Source: Thiomicrorhabdus sp. (GTDB lineage Bacteria; Pseudomonadota; Gammaproteobacteria; Thiomicrospirales; Thiomicrospiraceae). Taken from it: a stretch of DNA of 64,000 nt. Shown in pieces: positions 33,977 through 44,733 of the stretch (the stretch's first letter is position 1; each line of letters starts with the position of its first letter). The notes beneath the pieces were generated by a model. It was not told the DNA's origin and ran no database searches. It saw only the letters and a list, made by a program, of their open reading frames with translations. Both the position numbers and the translations under genes were made by a program. The stretch lies in the NCBI RefSeq assembly GCF_963677875.1, contig NZ_OY782564.1:248001-312000 (forward strand), given 5' to 3'.

Positions 33977-35068
33977 TCAGACATTAAAACGGAAGTGCAT
34001 TACATCGCCGTCCTGGACGATGTATTCTTTTCCTTCCAGACGTTGTTTACCGGCGGCTTTTGCTCCGGCATCCCCCTTGTATTCGATAAAGTCTTCGTAA
34101 GCCGTGACTTCAGCACGGATAAAACCTTTTTCGAAGTCGGTATGGATGACACCGGCTGCTTGCGGTGCGGTTGCGCCCTTTTTAACCGTCCAGGCGCGCA
34201 CTTCTTTTACTCCGGCCGTGAAGTAAGTTTGCAGACCCAACAAATCATAAGCGGCGCGAATAACGCGGTTCAGGCCTGGTTCTTCCTGCCCCATTTCTTC
34301 CAGAAAGTCGGCCTTATCTTCGGCATCCAGTTCGGCAATTTCTGACTCGATGGCTGCGCAAACCGGAACAACCACAGCACCCTGTTCCGCGGCCAACGCT
34401 TCGACTTTATCCAACAGTGGGTTATTTTCGAAACCGTCTTCATTGACGTTGGCAATATACATCATCGGCTTGATAGTCAGCAGATGCAGGTCACGCAACA
34501 TCAGATGCTCGTCATCGGTCATTTCGACCAGACGCACCAGCTTGCCCTCTTCAATTTCTTTCAGAACACGCTCATACAATGCTTGCTTGGCCTGCGCATC
34601 TTTGTTGCCGCTCTTACCAAGCTTTTGCGCTTTGACTGCGGCTTTTTCCAGAGATTCCATATCCGCAAACACCAATTCCATATTGATGATTTCAATATCG
34701 GAAATCGGATCTACCTTTCCGGCAACATGGACGATGTCGTCGTTTTCAAAGCAGCGCACAACCTGAACAATCGCATCGGTTTCACGAATATTCGCCAGAA
34801 ATTTATTTCCCAGACCTTCCCCTTTGGAAGCGCCTTCAACCAGACCGGCAATATCCATGAAATCAACCGTTGCCGACAAAACTCTCTCAGGCTGAACGAT
34901 CTCGGCAAGCGCATCTTCGCGAGCGTCGGGAACCGGCACTACACCGACATTCGGCTCAATCGTACAGAACGGGTAGTTTGCGGATTCGATTCCGGCGTTG
35001 GTCAAAGCATTGAAAAGCGTAGATTTACCGACATTCGGCAAACCGACAATACCGCATTTAATTCCCAT
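33977..35068 (-). CDS. ychF: Redox-regulated ATPase YchF (Obg family)
   Basis: YchF is a ribosome-associated P-loop NTPase that prefers ATP. The 363-residue product has G1 [10 protein letters not shown]2 region [13 protein letters not shown]3 [17 protein letters not shown] and an ANVNE motif in place of NKxD, which is what gives YchF its ATP preference. The C-terminal TGS domain ends in [15 protein letters not shown]. It is the distal gene of the prs-rplY-pth-ychF group; pth ends 48 bases before its start. The neighbour tRNA-Met follows, as in related gammaproteobacteria. Confidence 0.97.
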   Translation of the reverse strand: MGIKCGIVGLPNVGKSTLFNALTNAGIESANYPFCTIEPNVGVVPVPDAREDALAEIVQPERVLSATVDFMDIAGLVEGASKGEGLGNKFLANIRETDAIVQVVRCFENDDIVHVAGKVDPISDIEIINMELVFADMESLEKAAVKAQKLGKSGNKDAQAKQALYERVLKEIEEGKLVRLVEMTDDEHLMLRDLHLLTIKPMMYIANVNEDGFENNPLLDKVEALAAEQGAVVVPVCAAIESEIAELDAEDKADFLEEMGQEEPGLNRVIRAAYDLLGLQTYFTAGVKEVRAWTVKKGATAPQAAGVIHTDFEKGFIRAEVTAYEDFIEYKGDAGAKAAGKQRLEGKEYIVQDGDVMHFRFNV

Positions 35069-35116
35069 TCGGTTTTCTCCTAAATCAATAAAAGGGATGT
35101 AACTGAAATTGAAGGC

Positions 35117-35689
35117 TTATTTGGTATGCAGAGTCATCATGGCTTTTTCAAGCCGACCATGCATTAAATCTTCCAGTATTTTGGTAGCTTGATAACTGGC
35201 GTCATCAATTAATTGACGATCACTCTTTGACGGCGCCTTGAGAACATAATCAACGACCTGATCACGATGCCCCGGGTGACCGATACCAAGACGCAATCTC
35301 AAAAATTCTTTACCCATCGCGGCAATGGTATCCCGCAAGCCATTATGCCCACCATGACCTCCGCCTTTTTTCAACTTGGCGACACCCGGAGGCAAATCCA
35401 GCTCATCATGGACCACCAAAATCGACTCCACCGGAATTTTATAGAATTTGGCAAGTGCCTGAATCGACTGGCCGCTGCGATTCATAAAAGTGGCCGGTTT
35501 CAGCAGCCAGACATCCAGACCATTGCGCTGAATACGTGCCGCTTCACCAAGAAATTTGGTTTCTGGACGAAATACCGTGCCGAACTGACGCGCTACCTCG
35601 TCCACAAACCAAAAACCGGCGTTATGTCGGGTCTGATCGTATTTATCGCCTGGATTTCCCAGACCAACAATTAATCGAACAGATGACAT
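35117..35689 (-). CDS. pth: Peptidyl-tRNA hydrolase
   Basis: Pth releases peptides from prematurely dissociated peptidyl-tRNA. The 190-residue protein shows IVGLGNPGDKYDQTRHNAGF with the catalytic His, the FMNRSGQSI loop with Asn, and the signature HDELDLPPGVAKLKKGGGHG followed by NGLRD. The length and motifs are standard. It sits between rplY (43 bases upstream) and ychF, and is probably co-transcribed with both. Confidence 0.97.
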   Translation of the reverse strand: MSSVRLIVGLGNPGDKYDQTRHNAGFWFVDEVARQFGTVFRPETKFLGEAARIQRNGLDVWLLKPATFMNRSGQSIQALAKFYKIPVESILVVHDELDLPPGVAKLKKGGGHGGHNGLRDTIAAMGKEFLRLRLGIGHPGHRDQVVDYVLKAPSKSDRQLIDDASYQATKILEDLMHGRLEKAMMTLHTK

Positions 35690-35732
35690 AACGCCGGCTC
35701 TTGCTTCATCGATGGCTTAAACAGCCGATCGA

Positions 35733-36314
35733 TTAACCTTTACGCTTAGGCTTACTGATGTTTACAACCGCTTGGTCGTAGTCAGAGTTACCGTGCGAAA
35801 GCGCTGTCAAGATAACACCTTCAGGCATTGTCAGCTCAGACAAACGCATGCTGTCACCCGCTTGCATACCAGAAACGTCTACGTTGATTGCTGTAGGCAG
35901 GTTTTTCGCCACACAACGAACTTCAACAGTTGCCTGCAAGAAGGACATCAAACCGCCGGCCTTAACACCTGGCGCCGCGTTTTTGCCAATGAAGTTCAAA
36001 GGAACTTTCTTGGTCAAACGGTTGCTTCCGGCACGTTGCAGGTCAATGTGCGCAACTTCACCGGTAGCTGGGTGACGCTGAACATCTTTAACAACACAAG
36101 ACTCGGCCTGACCTTCAACATCGATATCAAGAACCGTGTTGAATACGTCAACATTTTCAAAAGCGTGCTTAATAAAGTGACCGCCGAACGCAACAGAAAC
36201 TGCGTCTTTGTTGTCACCGTAGATGATAGCAGGGACTTGACCCATATTACGAAGGCGGCGGCTCGCACCTTTCCCTTCTTGTTTACGGATAACTGCTTTC
36301 CATGATTGGCTCAT
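35733..36314 (-). CDS. rplY: Ribosomal protein bL25 (long form with TL5/CTC domain)
   Basis: bL25 binds 5S rRNA. The product is 193 residues from MSQSWKAVIRKQEGKGASRR, with the RNA-binding domain in the first 95 residues and a CTC-type C-terminal beta domain (PLNFIGKNAAPGVKAGGLMS, MSLRL-like motif MRLSELTMPEGV). This is the long form, unlike the 94-residue E. coli protein. I chose ATG 36314 because GGAG is 7 bases upstream; an upstream ATG (36329) has no ribosome-binding site. It lies between prs and pth in the usual order. Confidence 0.95.
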   Translation of the reverse strand: MSQSWKAVIRKQEGKGASRRLRNMGQVPAIIYGDNKDAVSVAFGGHFIKHAFENVDVFNTVLDIDVEGQAESCVVKDVQRHPATGEVAHIDLQRAGSNRLTKKVPLNFIGKNAAPGVKAGGLMSFLQATVEVRCVAKNLPTAINVDVSGMQAGDSMRLSELTMPEGVILTALSHGNSDYDQAVVNISKPKRKG

Positions 36315-36547
36315 TTCATTTCTCCACATAGCGGCTTGTCTCTTGAAACCTCCGTCTCAAGCAAAACAAAACCGATTTACATAAAACTCACGTCCGCGAC
36401 CAAACGCAAGCGAAGGGCGAATTATACTCAAATTTTGACTTTTTTCCAGTCTTTTATTTGACACTTTCTTATTTGAATCAAGCACTTCGGATACCCTGCC
36501 TAAAGACTCGACACTTTACGCCTCTCGGTAATCCGCCTTGCAAAACA

Positions 36548-36573
36548 AAAAAGCGCCTTAAAAGGCGCTTTTT
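36548..36573. terminator. Intrinsic terminator between prs and rplY
   Basis: The stem AAAAAGCGCCTT / AAGGCGCTTTTT with a 2-base loop lies 20 bases after the prs stop. It has A/T tracts on both sides. It probably ends or attenuates prs transcription before rplY. Confidence 0.85.
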
Positions 36574-36592
36574 AATAACATTCACGGAAAAC

Positions 36593-37549
36593 TTATCGCG
36601 GCATCAAGGCGGTCACGGATTCTTCCAGATTGACACGGCGAATGGTTTCACCCAACAGTTCCGCAACGGTTACGCGACGAATTTTTTCGCATTTGCGAGC
36701 CACATCTGTTTCAGGAATCGAGTCGGTAACAACCAATTCTTTCAAAACCGAATTTTGAATATTTTCAACGGCCGGGCCGGAAAGAACCGCATGAACAACA
36801 TAAGCAGAAACACTTTTCGCACCACGATCTTTCAAAGCCTGGGCGGCCTTACACAGGGTTCCGGCAGTATCGACCATATCGTCGATGATGATGCAGTCAC
36901 GCCCTTCGATATCGCCGATGATGTTCATAATTTGTGCCACATTGGCTTTCGGACGACGCTTGTCGATGATTGCCATATCCGCATCGATCGCCTTGGCCAC
37001 CGCACGCGCTCGAACCACTCCCCCCATATCCGGGGAGACGATGGTGACATTTTCCAGATCCTGAGTTTCATTCATATCATCCACCAACAATGGCGAACCG
37101 TAAATATTATCGACCGGGATATCGAAGAAACCTTGAATCTGATCCGAATGCAGATCCACCGTCACGACACGGTTGGCGCCGGCAGCGGTAATCATATCGG
37201 CTGCCAGACGAGCCGTAATCGGTACACGGGCTGAATGCGGACGACGATCCTGTCGAGCAAAACCGTAATAAGGGATAACGGCTGTGATTCGACCTGCCGA
37301 AGCACGCTTCAGTGCATCGATCATCACCAGCATTTCCATCAGATTAACCGCCGGTTCCGGCGTACAGGTTGGTTGCAAGACATAGACATCTTGACCACGA
37401 ACAGATTCTTTAATCTCAACCATGATTTCACCGTCACTAAAACGGCCTACATCGGCTTTACCAAGGGGGATATCAAGATATTGGGAGATTTTTTCAGCGA
37501 GACTGACGTTTGCGTTTCCCGCAAAAATCATAACATTTTTATTAGCCAT
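36593..37549 (-). CDS. prs: Ribose-phosphate pyrophosphokinase
   Basis: Prs makes PRPP from ribose-5-phosphate and ATP for nucleotide, His and Trp synthesis. The 318-residue product has the conserved [20 protein letters not shown], the flexible catalytic loop [20 protein letters not shown] and the PRPP-binding loop [14 protein letters not shown]. Length and motifs are those of class I enzymes. It is 53 bases downstream of tRNA-Gln, which it follows in many gammaproteobacteria. Confidence 0.98.
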   Translation of the reverse strand: MANKNVMIFAGNANVSLAEKISQYLDIPLGKADVGRFSDGEIMVEIKESVRGQDVYVLQPTCTPEPAVNLMEMLVMIDALKRASAGRITAVIPYYGFARQDRRPHSARVPITARLAADMITAAGANRVVTVDLHSDQIQGFFDIPVDNIYGSPLLVDDMNETQDLENVTIVSPDMGGVVRARAVAKAIDADMAIIDKRRPKANVAQIMNIIGDIEGRDCIIIDDMVDTAGTLCKAAQALKDRGAKSVSAYVVHAVLSGPAVENIQNSVLKELVVTDSIPETDVARKCEKIRRVTVAELLGETIRRVNLEESVTALMPR

Positions 37550-37602
37550 TTAAGGCGCTCCTGTTCGAGGAAAAAATGATTTGGGGAATTCGGGAAGGAT
37601 AT

Positions 37603-37677
37603 TGGCAGGACTGGCAGGATTCGAACCTGCGGTACACTGGATCAAAACCAGATGCCTTACCACTTGGCCACAGTCCT
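37603..37677 (-). tRNA. tRNA-Gln (anticodon TTG)
   Basis: The 75-base cloverleaf reads AGGACTGTGGCCAAGTGG at the 5' end. The anticodon loop is TTTTGAT (anticodon TTG), the T arm is GCAGG-TTCGAAT-CCTGC and CCA is encoded. The acceptor stem AGGACTG pairs with CAGTCCT. It lies upstream of prs on the same strand. Confidence 0.95.
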
Positions 37678-37760
37678 ATAATATCGCTGTCGTTGAAGAC
37701 AGGTGCGTATTATCCACGTATTACCGCCGGTTTCAAGTATTTTTTACAAAAAAATTTCAG

Positions 37761-37796
37761 TTTTACCCGAGGCATATCCTTACCTGCGGGTAAAAA
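37761..37796 (-). terminator. Candidate terminator of the TPR gene
   Basis: TTTTACCCG and CGGGTAAAA form a 9 bp inverted repeat with a 17-base loop, 70 bases after the TPR stop. A T-rich tract follows on the minus strand about six bases after the stem. The loop is large, so confidence is moderate. Confidence 0.45.
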
Positions 37797-37866
37797 GCGC
37801 CTAAGCGCCTGATTATTGAATAAAAGCCGAGTTTTTGAAATTTCAGACAATACATGCTCAGGTTAT

Positions 37867-39663
37867 TTAGTCAACCGGCAACCCGCTTTTCAAAGTTTCG
37901 ATCAACTTTTGAAAGGCATCATTATCGCTGTACTGCTTCTGGTAGGCTTTCCAAAGACTTTGCGCTTTGTGGTGATTCCCAAGCTGCCAGTAAACACTGA
38001 TCAAATGCATCAGAACCTCTTCATCTTTACGGATGGAAAAGGATTTTTCCAAAAAAGACTTCGCCTGTTGAAAATCCTTGTGGCGATACAACAGCCATCC
38101 CATGCTGTCCAATACATAATAATTATCCGGTTCAAGTTTCAGTGCCTTATCCAGCAACGTCCGGGCCTGCTCAAGATTCGTATTCTGTTCAACATAAAAA
38201 TAACCGAGCCCGTTCAGGGCATCAACATTTTCCGGATCCAGACGCAGTAGGTGCTGCATATTATCGACATAGTCTTCAAAGCGCCCCAATCGGTAAAAGA
38301 TCATCGACTGCGACTCTAGCGCCGGCTGATGATTCGGGTCAATTTTAAGAACCTGAGCATAAAATTCCAGTGCCTGTTCGAACTGCTCCAGCTCGGCCGC
38401 AAAAATTGCTTTCGCTCTCAGTACCTTAATCCGTTCATCAACTTGCCGAAGTTCCAGACTGTCCAGCAAAGCAAACGCGTCATCCACCTGCCCGCGCGAA
38501 AATAATATCTCAGCGCGATGTAAATCGGCGTCCAACCGATAATTTGGATGACGAACCTTAGCAAACGCCTGCAATGCCAAATCGTGCTTGCTCTGCGCCT
38601 GATAAATCACGCCCAGATAATAATTGGAGACATCGCGATATTCCGGATAGGTCAGCGTTGCCTTCAATTGCGCTTCGGCCTGCGGATAAACTTCGCGCTC
38701 AATCAATAAAAGCGCCAGCGACAAACGCGCCGTTACTCTCGATGGATTACCCTTCAGAATTGCCTGATAGCGAGATTCGGCCGCCTTCAGGCGTTCGGCT
38801 TTCACTTCCAGACGCGCCATCTGCTCCTGCAGTTCCCAGTCCTTCGGATGTTTTTTCACATAAGGCGTCAAAGTCTTCACACCGTCTTCGGCTTGATCGC
38901 TCTCCAGATAGACCGTTGCCAGCAAACGGTACAACTCGGCTTCGGAAGCTTCCGGCACTTTAGAACGGGCATGCAGCAAAGCGTCCAATGACAATTCGAA
39001 GCGTTCCGCACTTTTGGCCACCAGTCCCAGACCAACCCAGACACTCCATTCTTGTGGATAAGTCCGAGCCAACTTTTGCATAAAAGCGACACCGGCATCG
39101 GTAGCAACCGATGCCACGACTCTCTGCGAGGTCAGAAGCAAAAGCTTTTCCAGCTCGAAGTCACTGAACTCGCGGAATTTCTGCCATTGTTCAAAAGCCG
39201 CATCAACCTCATTTTTTTGCAGAGACAGTAAAAACGAAGCACGCCAAACCGCAGCATTGGCAGGATCCAGCTTGCGCCACAACACAACCGCTTCCTGAAT
39301 TTTGTCTATGTCGTAACTGGCCATGGAAAATTGAAACGCACGCTGTGCCAGCTCCGGTATCCTTGTCTGCTCGGCAGCATGGTACATGACTTCATAAGCA
39401 GCGGAAGGTTCACCACGGCGAACCAGCATTTCGGAAAGCATGACCTGATACATCGCGACCGCGCGGTGCTGCCGGCGCTTTTGCTCTTCGGTCAATTCCG
39501 GAACCGGTTCTTTGACCGCCTCGACATTCAAAATCGAAGCTGATGGAGGTTGCGAACGGAGTTGACCATCGGCACTGCAACCGCTGAACAGCAACGCGGC
39601 AAGCGCGAAAACGGCGACCTGAGGTTTACCACCCGCTTTGAAGATTTTTTGCACCCCTAACAC
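37867..39663 (-). CDS. Outer-membrane lipoprotein with tetratricopeptide repeats
   Basis: The 598-residue protein has a lipoprotein signal (VAVFALAALLFSGCSADGQ, lipobox Cys near residue 29). A long series of TPR/HAT-like helical pairs follows, best seen in the C-terminal part (FAQVLKIDPNHQPALESQSM, DALNGLGYFYVEQNTNLEQA, YVLDSMGWLLYRHKDFQQAK). It is probably a periplasmic scaffold anchored to the outer membrane; the partner is unknown. The start is a GTG at 39663 with AAGGA about 10 bases upstream. It lies back-to-back with hemA, as does the homologous TPR gene in Pseudomonas. Confidence 0.85.
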   Translation of the reverse strand: MLGVQKIFKAGGKPQVAVFALAALLFSGCSADGQLRSQPPSASILNVEAVKEPVPELTEEQKRRQHRAVAMYQVMLSEMLVRRGEPSAAYEVMYHAAEQTRIPELAQRAFQFSMASYDIDKIQEAVVLWRKLDPANAAVWRASFLLSLQKNEVDAAFEQWQKFREFSDFELEKLLLLTSQRVVASVATDAGVAFMQKLARTYPQEWSVWVGLGLVAKSAERFELSLDALLHARSKVPEASEAELYRLLATVYLESDQAEDGVKTLTPYVKKHPKDWELQEQMARLEVKAERLKAAESRYQAILKGNPSRVTARLSLALLLIEREVYPQAEAQLKATLTYPEYRDVSNYYLGVIYQAQSKHDLALQAFAKVRHPNYRLDADLHRAEILFSRGQVDDAFALLDSLELRQVDERIKVLRAKAIFAAELEQFEQALEFYAQVLKIDPNHQPALESQSMIFYRLGRFEDYVDNMQHLLRLDPENVDALNGLGYFYVEQNTNLEQARTLLDKALKLEPDNYYVLDSMGWLLYRHKDFQQAKSFLEKSFSIRKDEEVLMHLISVYWQLGNHHKAQSLWKAYQKQYSDNDAFQKLIETLKSGLPVD

Positions 39664-39806
39664 TTAATAAAATTCCTTTTGAATTCATCCTGACCAAAGG
39701 ATTTATATTGCAAGTGAACGACTTTGTCCAATCCTGCCGTTCAAAAACACACCAATTTCAACTATCTGGCGATGAGGTCAAGACAGAAAAACTTGCAATT
39801 AAAGGT

Positions 39807-39860
39807 ATAATTTAGCAGAATTACGCCTCTTTAGGAGCCGATTTGTTGATCCGGCTCCTT
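39807..39860 (+). promoter_or_regulatory. Candidate hemA promoter -10 and leader hairpin
   Basis: A consensus TATAAT lies at 39807-39812, about 150 bases before hemA, with no good -35 box. The leader then holds a perfect 8 bp hairpin (AGGAGCCG at 39834-39841 with CGGCTCCT at 39853-39860). The hairpin lacks a T-tract and may be a regulatory leader structure. Confidence 0.4.
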
Positions 39861-39960
39861 CGGGGAAGTCCGATATCGAACCCGTCCATGGCGATCAACC
39901 CTATAAAAGTTAAGGGAATCAAGCCGTTTATTTCCGATACAGGTCGAAGCTTTTGAATTT

Positions 39961-41232
39961 ATGAAACTTTTTACGCTCGGTGTTAATCACGAAACCGCCC
40001 CGGTTGATATTCGCGAGACGGTTTCATTTTCTCCCGATTTAGCCAAGCAGGCATTTCAGGAGCTTAAAGAGCATCGGCTACTGTCCGAGTGTATCATCTT
40101 ATCCACCTGCAACCGCACGGAAATCTACGGCATCTGTACTGCCGAAAATCAGCCGGAACAAATTCAAAACTGGCTGCACACTTTTTTCGAGTTGAACCAA
40201 GACGCTCTATCGCCCTATCTGTATCGGCATGACAATCTCGACGCCGTAAAACACATCATGCGAGTAGCCAGCGGTCTAAACTCTCTGGTTCTGGGTGAAC
40301 CGCAGATTTTCGGCCAGATGAAAGACGCCTATAACCTCGCCCAACAGCACAAAAGCGTACGCCAGACGCTGGACTCGCTCTTTCAGCATATTTTCAAGAC
40401 GGTCAAACAGGTTCGAACCGATACCGCCATCGGTAACAGTCCGGTATCCGTAGCCTTTTCCGCGGTCGCACTGTCGAAACAGTTCTTTGGCGACCTTTCT
40501 TCGCAAACCGCCTTGCTGCTAGGAGCTGGAGAGACCATCGAACTGGTTGCCCGCCATTTGAAAGAAAGCAATATCGGCAACCTGATCATTGCCAACCGTA
40601 CATTCGAACGCGCTCATCATCTGGCGGAGAATGTCACCGGTTATGCAATCCGTCTTGACGAAATCGGCAATCACCTCCACGAAGCGGATATTGTCATCGG
40701 CTCGACCGGAAGCCCAAATGCCATTCTGGGCGCAACGCAGGTTGCCGCCGCCTTGAAACAGCGAAAAAATCGTCCGATGTTCATGGTCGACATCGCGGTT
40801 CCCCGCGACATCGAAACCAAAGTCGGTCAACTGGAAAACGTCTATTTATATACCGTGGACGATTTACAGGAAATCATCGAAACCAATAAGCAATCCCGCC
40901 AGACTGCCGCCTTGGAAGCCGAAGAGATCATTGACCTTCAAGCCGATAACTTCATCGCCCAGCAGAATGCCCTGACGCAGGTCAAACCGCTGATCCAGAA
41001 TTATCGCCAGCAAGCCAACGACATGAAAGATGAAGCCTTAGCTCAGGCACTGCATCACCTCGAACAAGGCCAGGATCCTAAGCAGATCATTACCAAACTG
41101 GCCAACCAGCTGACCAACAAGCTGCTACACACCCCTTCCGCACAGCTTCACCGTGCAGGCATCGAAGGCAACAGTCCTCTGATCGAAGCCGCCGAAACCC
41201 TGTTAATCCAGCAAGATACGTCTGAACAATAG
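39961..41232 (+). CDS. hemA: Glutamyl-tRNA reductase
   Basis: HemA reduces glutamyl-tRNA to glutamate-1-semialdehyde, the first step of C5 tetrapyrrole synthesis. The 423-residue protein has the catalytic Cys in ECIILSTCNRTEIYG, the NVNHxTAP-like start GVNHETAPVDIRE and SGLNSLVLGEPQIFGQMKDA. The NADPH-binding segment is ALLLGAGETIELVARHL. The C-terminal dimerisation region is complete. It heads hemA-prfA-prmC-moeB, with prfA 40 bases downstream. Confidence 0.98.
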   Translation: MKLFTLGVNHETAPVDIRETVSFSPDLAKQAFQELKEHRLLSECIILSTCNRTEIYGICTAENQPEQIQNWLHTFFELNQDALSPYLYRHDNLDAVKHIMRVASGLNSLVLGEPQIFGQMKDAYNLAQQHKSVRQTLDSLFQHIFKTVKQVRTDTAIGNSPVSVAFSAVALSKQFFGDLSSQTALLLGAGETIELVARHLKESNIGNLIIANRTFERAHHLAENVTGYAIRLDEIGNHLHEADIVIGSTGSPNAILGATQVAAALKQRKNRPMFMVDIAVPRDIETKVGQLENVYLYTVDDLQEIIETNKQSRQTAALEAEEIIDLQADNFIAQQNALTQVKPLIQNYRQQANDMKDEALAQALHHLEQGQDPKQIITKLANQLTNKLLHTPSAQLHRAGIEGNSPLIEAAETLLIQQDTSEQ

Positions 41233-41272
41233 ACGCATCCTGTCACAATAAGTCTTTAAGAGTGTTATCACC

Positions 41273-42361
<1,089 letters not shown>

Positions 42362-42365
42362 CGGC

Positions 42366-43229
42366 ATGACGACCATTGAAAGTGCGCTGAGATCCGCCAG
42401 CCGGACATTTACCGAACGCGGCATGACGGATTCACCGCAACTGGATGCGCAAATTCTGCTTGCTCACGTGCTGAAACAGAATCGCACTTACCTCTTTACC
42501 TGGGGTGATCAGCTTCTGAACGACGAGCAGTTACAGGCATTTACAGCCCTTTGCCAAAGACGACTTCTGGGTGAACCGGTCGCTCATCTGACCGGCTGCC
42601 GTGAATTCTGGGGCATGCTGCTGAAAGTCAACGAATTCACGCTGATTCCACGCCCGGATACCGAAATTTTGATTGAAAGCATTCTGCAGAGATATTCTCC
42701 TCCGGGAGAAGGGAAACGCTTTCTCGACATGGGAACCGGTAGCGGTGCCATCGCCCTGGCACTCAAAAAGGAGTATCCGGAAGCACAGATAAGCGCTCTG
42801 GATTTCAGCGAGGATGCTTTACAGGTCGCGCGCGAAAATGCCCAAAAGCATGCGCTGACCATAAACCTTCTACACAGCGACTGGTTCAGCGCTTTACCGA
42901 AAAATCCGCTGTTCGATCTCATCGTTTCCAACCCGCCATACATTGAGGAGAAAGACCCTCATCTCCTGCAGGGCGATGTCCGATTTGAGCCGATCAGCGC
43001 CTTAACAGCCGGTAGCGACGGTTTGAACGACATCCGGATATTGACCGAACAGAGCCGGGGTTTTCTGAAACCGGGCGGATGGCTGTTTATTGAACACGGT
43101 TACAATCAGGCTGACGCCGTCGCACAGCTCTTTACTCAGGCCGGATTCGATGCAGTACAATTGATCAGCGACTATGGCGGCAACCCACGAGTGACGCTCG
43201 GGCAGGTGCCGGAAACGAGCCGGCTTTAA
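42366..43229 (+). CDS. prmC: Release factor glutamine methyltransferase PrmC
   Basis: PrmC methylates the GGQ glutamine of RF1 and RF2 using S-adenosylmethionine. The 287-residue product has the AdoMet motif FLDMGTGSGAIALALKKEYP and the substrate-binding NPPY motif in LIVSNPPYIEEKD. An N-terminal helical domain binds the release factor. The ATG at 42366 lies 4 bases after the prfA stop; an upstream in-frame extension lies inside prfA and is rejected. Coupling to prfA fits its function. Confidence 0.96.
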   Translation: MTTIESALRSASRTFTERGMTDSPQLDAQILLAHVLKQNRTYLFTWGDQLLNDEQLQAFTALCQRRLLGEPVAHLTGCREFWGMLLKVNEFTLIPRPDTEILIESILQRYSPPGEGKRFLDMGTGSGAIALALKKEYPEAQISALDFSEDALQVARENAQKHALTINLLHSDWFSALPKNPLFDLIVSNPPYIEEKDPHLLQGDVRFEPISALTAGSDGLNDIRILTEQSRGFLKPGGWLFIEHGYNQADAVAQLFTQAGFDAVQLISDYGGNPRVTLGQVPETSRL

Positions 43230-43244
43230 AACAAGGAGTGAACG

Positions 43245-44009
43245 ATGAACTTCGACAAACACGAACTGAATGATGCCGAACTATCCCGTTACAGCCGACA
43301 GATTCTCCTGCCGGAAATCGATTACAGCGGGCAGTTGACACTTTCCCGGTCGCACGCCGTCATTTTCGGTCTGGGGGGACTTGGCTCTCCAGCATCTCTC
43401 TATCTGGCCGCCGCCGGCATCGGAAAATTGACACTGGTGGATTTCGACGAAGTTGACGACTCCAACCTGCAACGTCAGATTGTACACCGTGAGACCAACA
43501 TCGGTCAGGCAAAAGTCGCTTCCGCACAATCCAATCTGGCGCAACTTAACCGATTTATCGAAATCGAAGCAATCAACACCCGGGCGGACGAACAACAAAT
43601 TCAAAAGCTGGTTGAGCAAGCGGACGTCGTTTTAGACTGCACCGACAATTTCGCCTCACGCTTTGCATTGAATCGAGCCTGCCGGATGAAACAGGTTCCG
43701 CTTGTGTCCGGTGCGGCGATTCGCTGGGAAGGACAGCTGAGCACCTACGATTTTCGAAAGCCCGACGGGCCTTGCTATCAATGCCTGTATCCGAACGACG
43801 GCAGCCAGGAACTGACCTGCAGCCAGAACGGCGTCTTGTCTCCCGTCGTCGGCATGGTCGGCTCCATTCAAGCCATTGAAGCCATTAAGGCTCTTCTTGA
43901 CCTGCCGACGCTTCACGGAAAATTAATGATCATCGACGCTTACAGCATGATGATCCGAACACTTAATCTAAAAGCGGATCCACATTGTCCTCAGTGCGGG
44001 TCACATTAA
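43245..44009 (+). CDS. moeB: MoeB/ThiF-family adenylyltransferase
   Basis: The 254-residue protein is an E1-like enzyme that adenylates the C-terminus of a ubiquitin-fold sulfur carrier (MoaD or ThiS). Motifs are the nucleotide-binding GLGGLGSPASLYLAAAGIG, the catalytic region DSNLQRQIVHRETNIGQAKV and VLDCTDNFASR. Zinc cysteines lie in GPCYQCLYP and HCPQC. MoeB is favoured over ThiF by synteny after prmC. AGGAG lies 7 bases before the ATG. The 3' end overlaps the convergent motB gene by 47 bases, so the CPQC zinc pair is encoded opposite the MotB tail. Confidence 0.9.
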   Translation: MNFDKHELNDAELSRYSRQILLPEIDYSGQLTLSRSHAVIFGLGGLGSPASLYLAAAGIGKLTLVDFDEVDDSNLQRQIVHRETNIGQAKVASAQSNLAQLNRFIEIEAINTRADEQQIQKLVEQADVVLDCTDNFASRFALNRACRMKQVPLVSGAAIRWEGQLSTYDFRKPDGPCYQCLYPNDGSQELTCSQNGVLSPVVGMVGSIQAIEAIKALLDLPTLHGKLMIIDAYSMMIRTLNLKADPHCPQCGSH

Positions 44010-44706
44010 TATCCTCAGGATCGAAACGCGCGTTTTTATCAACGAAAATGACTACCCGGCGATTTAGAGAGCGTCCGTAAGCACTGTCATTCGGCGCAAC
44101 CGCTTCGTTATCCGCCTTGCCCTCAATGGTAATGCGTCCCTGATTGATTCCCATATAAATAAAAGTTCGAGCAATGGTCGCCGCTCTGGCGGCAGACAGC
44201 TCCCAGTTAGAAGGAAACTGCAGGTTATTGATTGGAATATTGTCGGTATAACCGGTGATCGTAATCAGCTGCCGCCCTTTCGACAAGGTCAGACCCAACT
44301 CTTCGACTTTTTCACGGGTCGAATCATTAATAGTCGCCCGCCCGCTTTCGAAAAAGCTATCGGAGCGCAAAGTGATTTTCAAGAAATCCGCCGTGTCTTC
44401 CACTGAAATATCCTTCGGATCAATCTCTCTCAAGACCTCTTCGACTTCCTCTCGCGAAGCCGGCGGCTGCAGGTCAAGCGGATTAATAGCATCTTGTCGC
44501 GGATGAAGCTTGTCGTCGGAAACATCGGCACCGATCGGCGGATCGCCAGTAATGCTGTTGATAAAGGCCTTGCGGTCTTCCGGATCAATCACCGAAACCA
44601 GCCACAACACCAGAAAAAACACCATCAGCACCGTCATCAGATCGGCCAGGGCAATTTTCCAGGAACCGCCGTGCGCTCCGCCTTCTTCGTGATCATTATG
44701 TCGCAT
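43963..44706 (-). CDS. motB: Flagellar stator protein MotB (OmpA-family)
   Basis: MotB anchors the stator to peptidoglycan. The 247-residue protein has a short cytoplasmic N-terminus and one membrane helix containing the proton-binding Asp22 (ALADLMTVLMVFFLVLWLVS). The periplasmic OmpA-like domain carries ITGYTDNIPINNLQFPSNWE and LSAARAATIARTF, plus a late EGKADNEAV segment. It is 27 bases downstream of motA on the minus strand. Coupling to H+ or Na+ cannot be judged safely from sequence. It overlaps moeB convergently by 47 bases. Confidence 0.93.
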   Translation of the reverse strand: MRHNDHEEGGAHGGSWKIALADLMTVLMVFFLVLWLVSVIDPEDRKAFINSITGDPPIGADVSDDKLHPRQDAINPLDLQPPASREEVEEVLREIDPKDISVEDTADFLKITLRSDSFFESGRATINDSTREKVEELGLTLSKGRQLITITGYTDNIPINNLQFPSNWELSAARAATIARTFIYMGINQGRITIEGKADNEAVAPNDSAYGRSLNRRVVIFVDKNARFDPEDINVTRTEDNVDPLLD

Positions 44707-44733
44707 TACTTTTCACCAGATACCTGAACCAAA

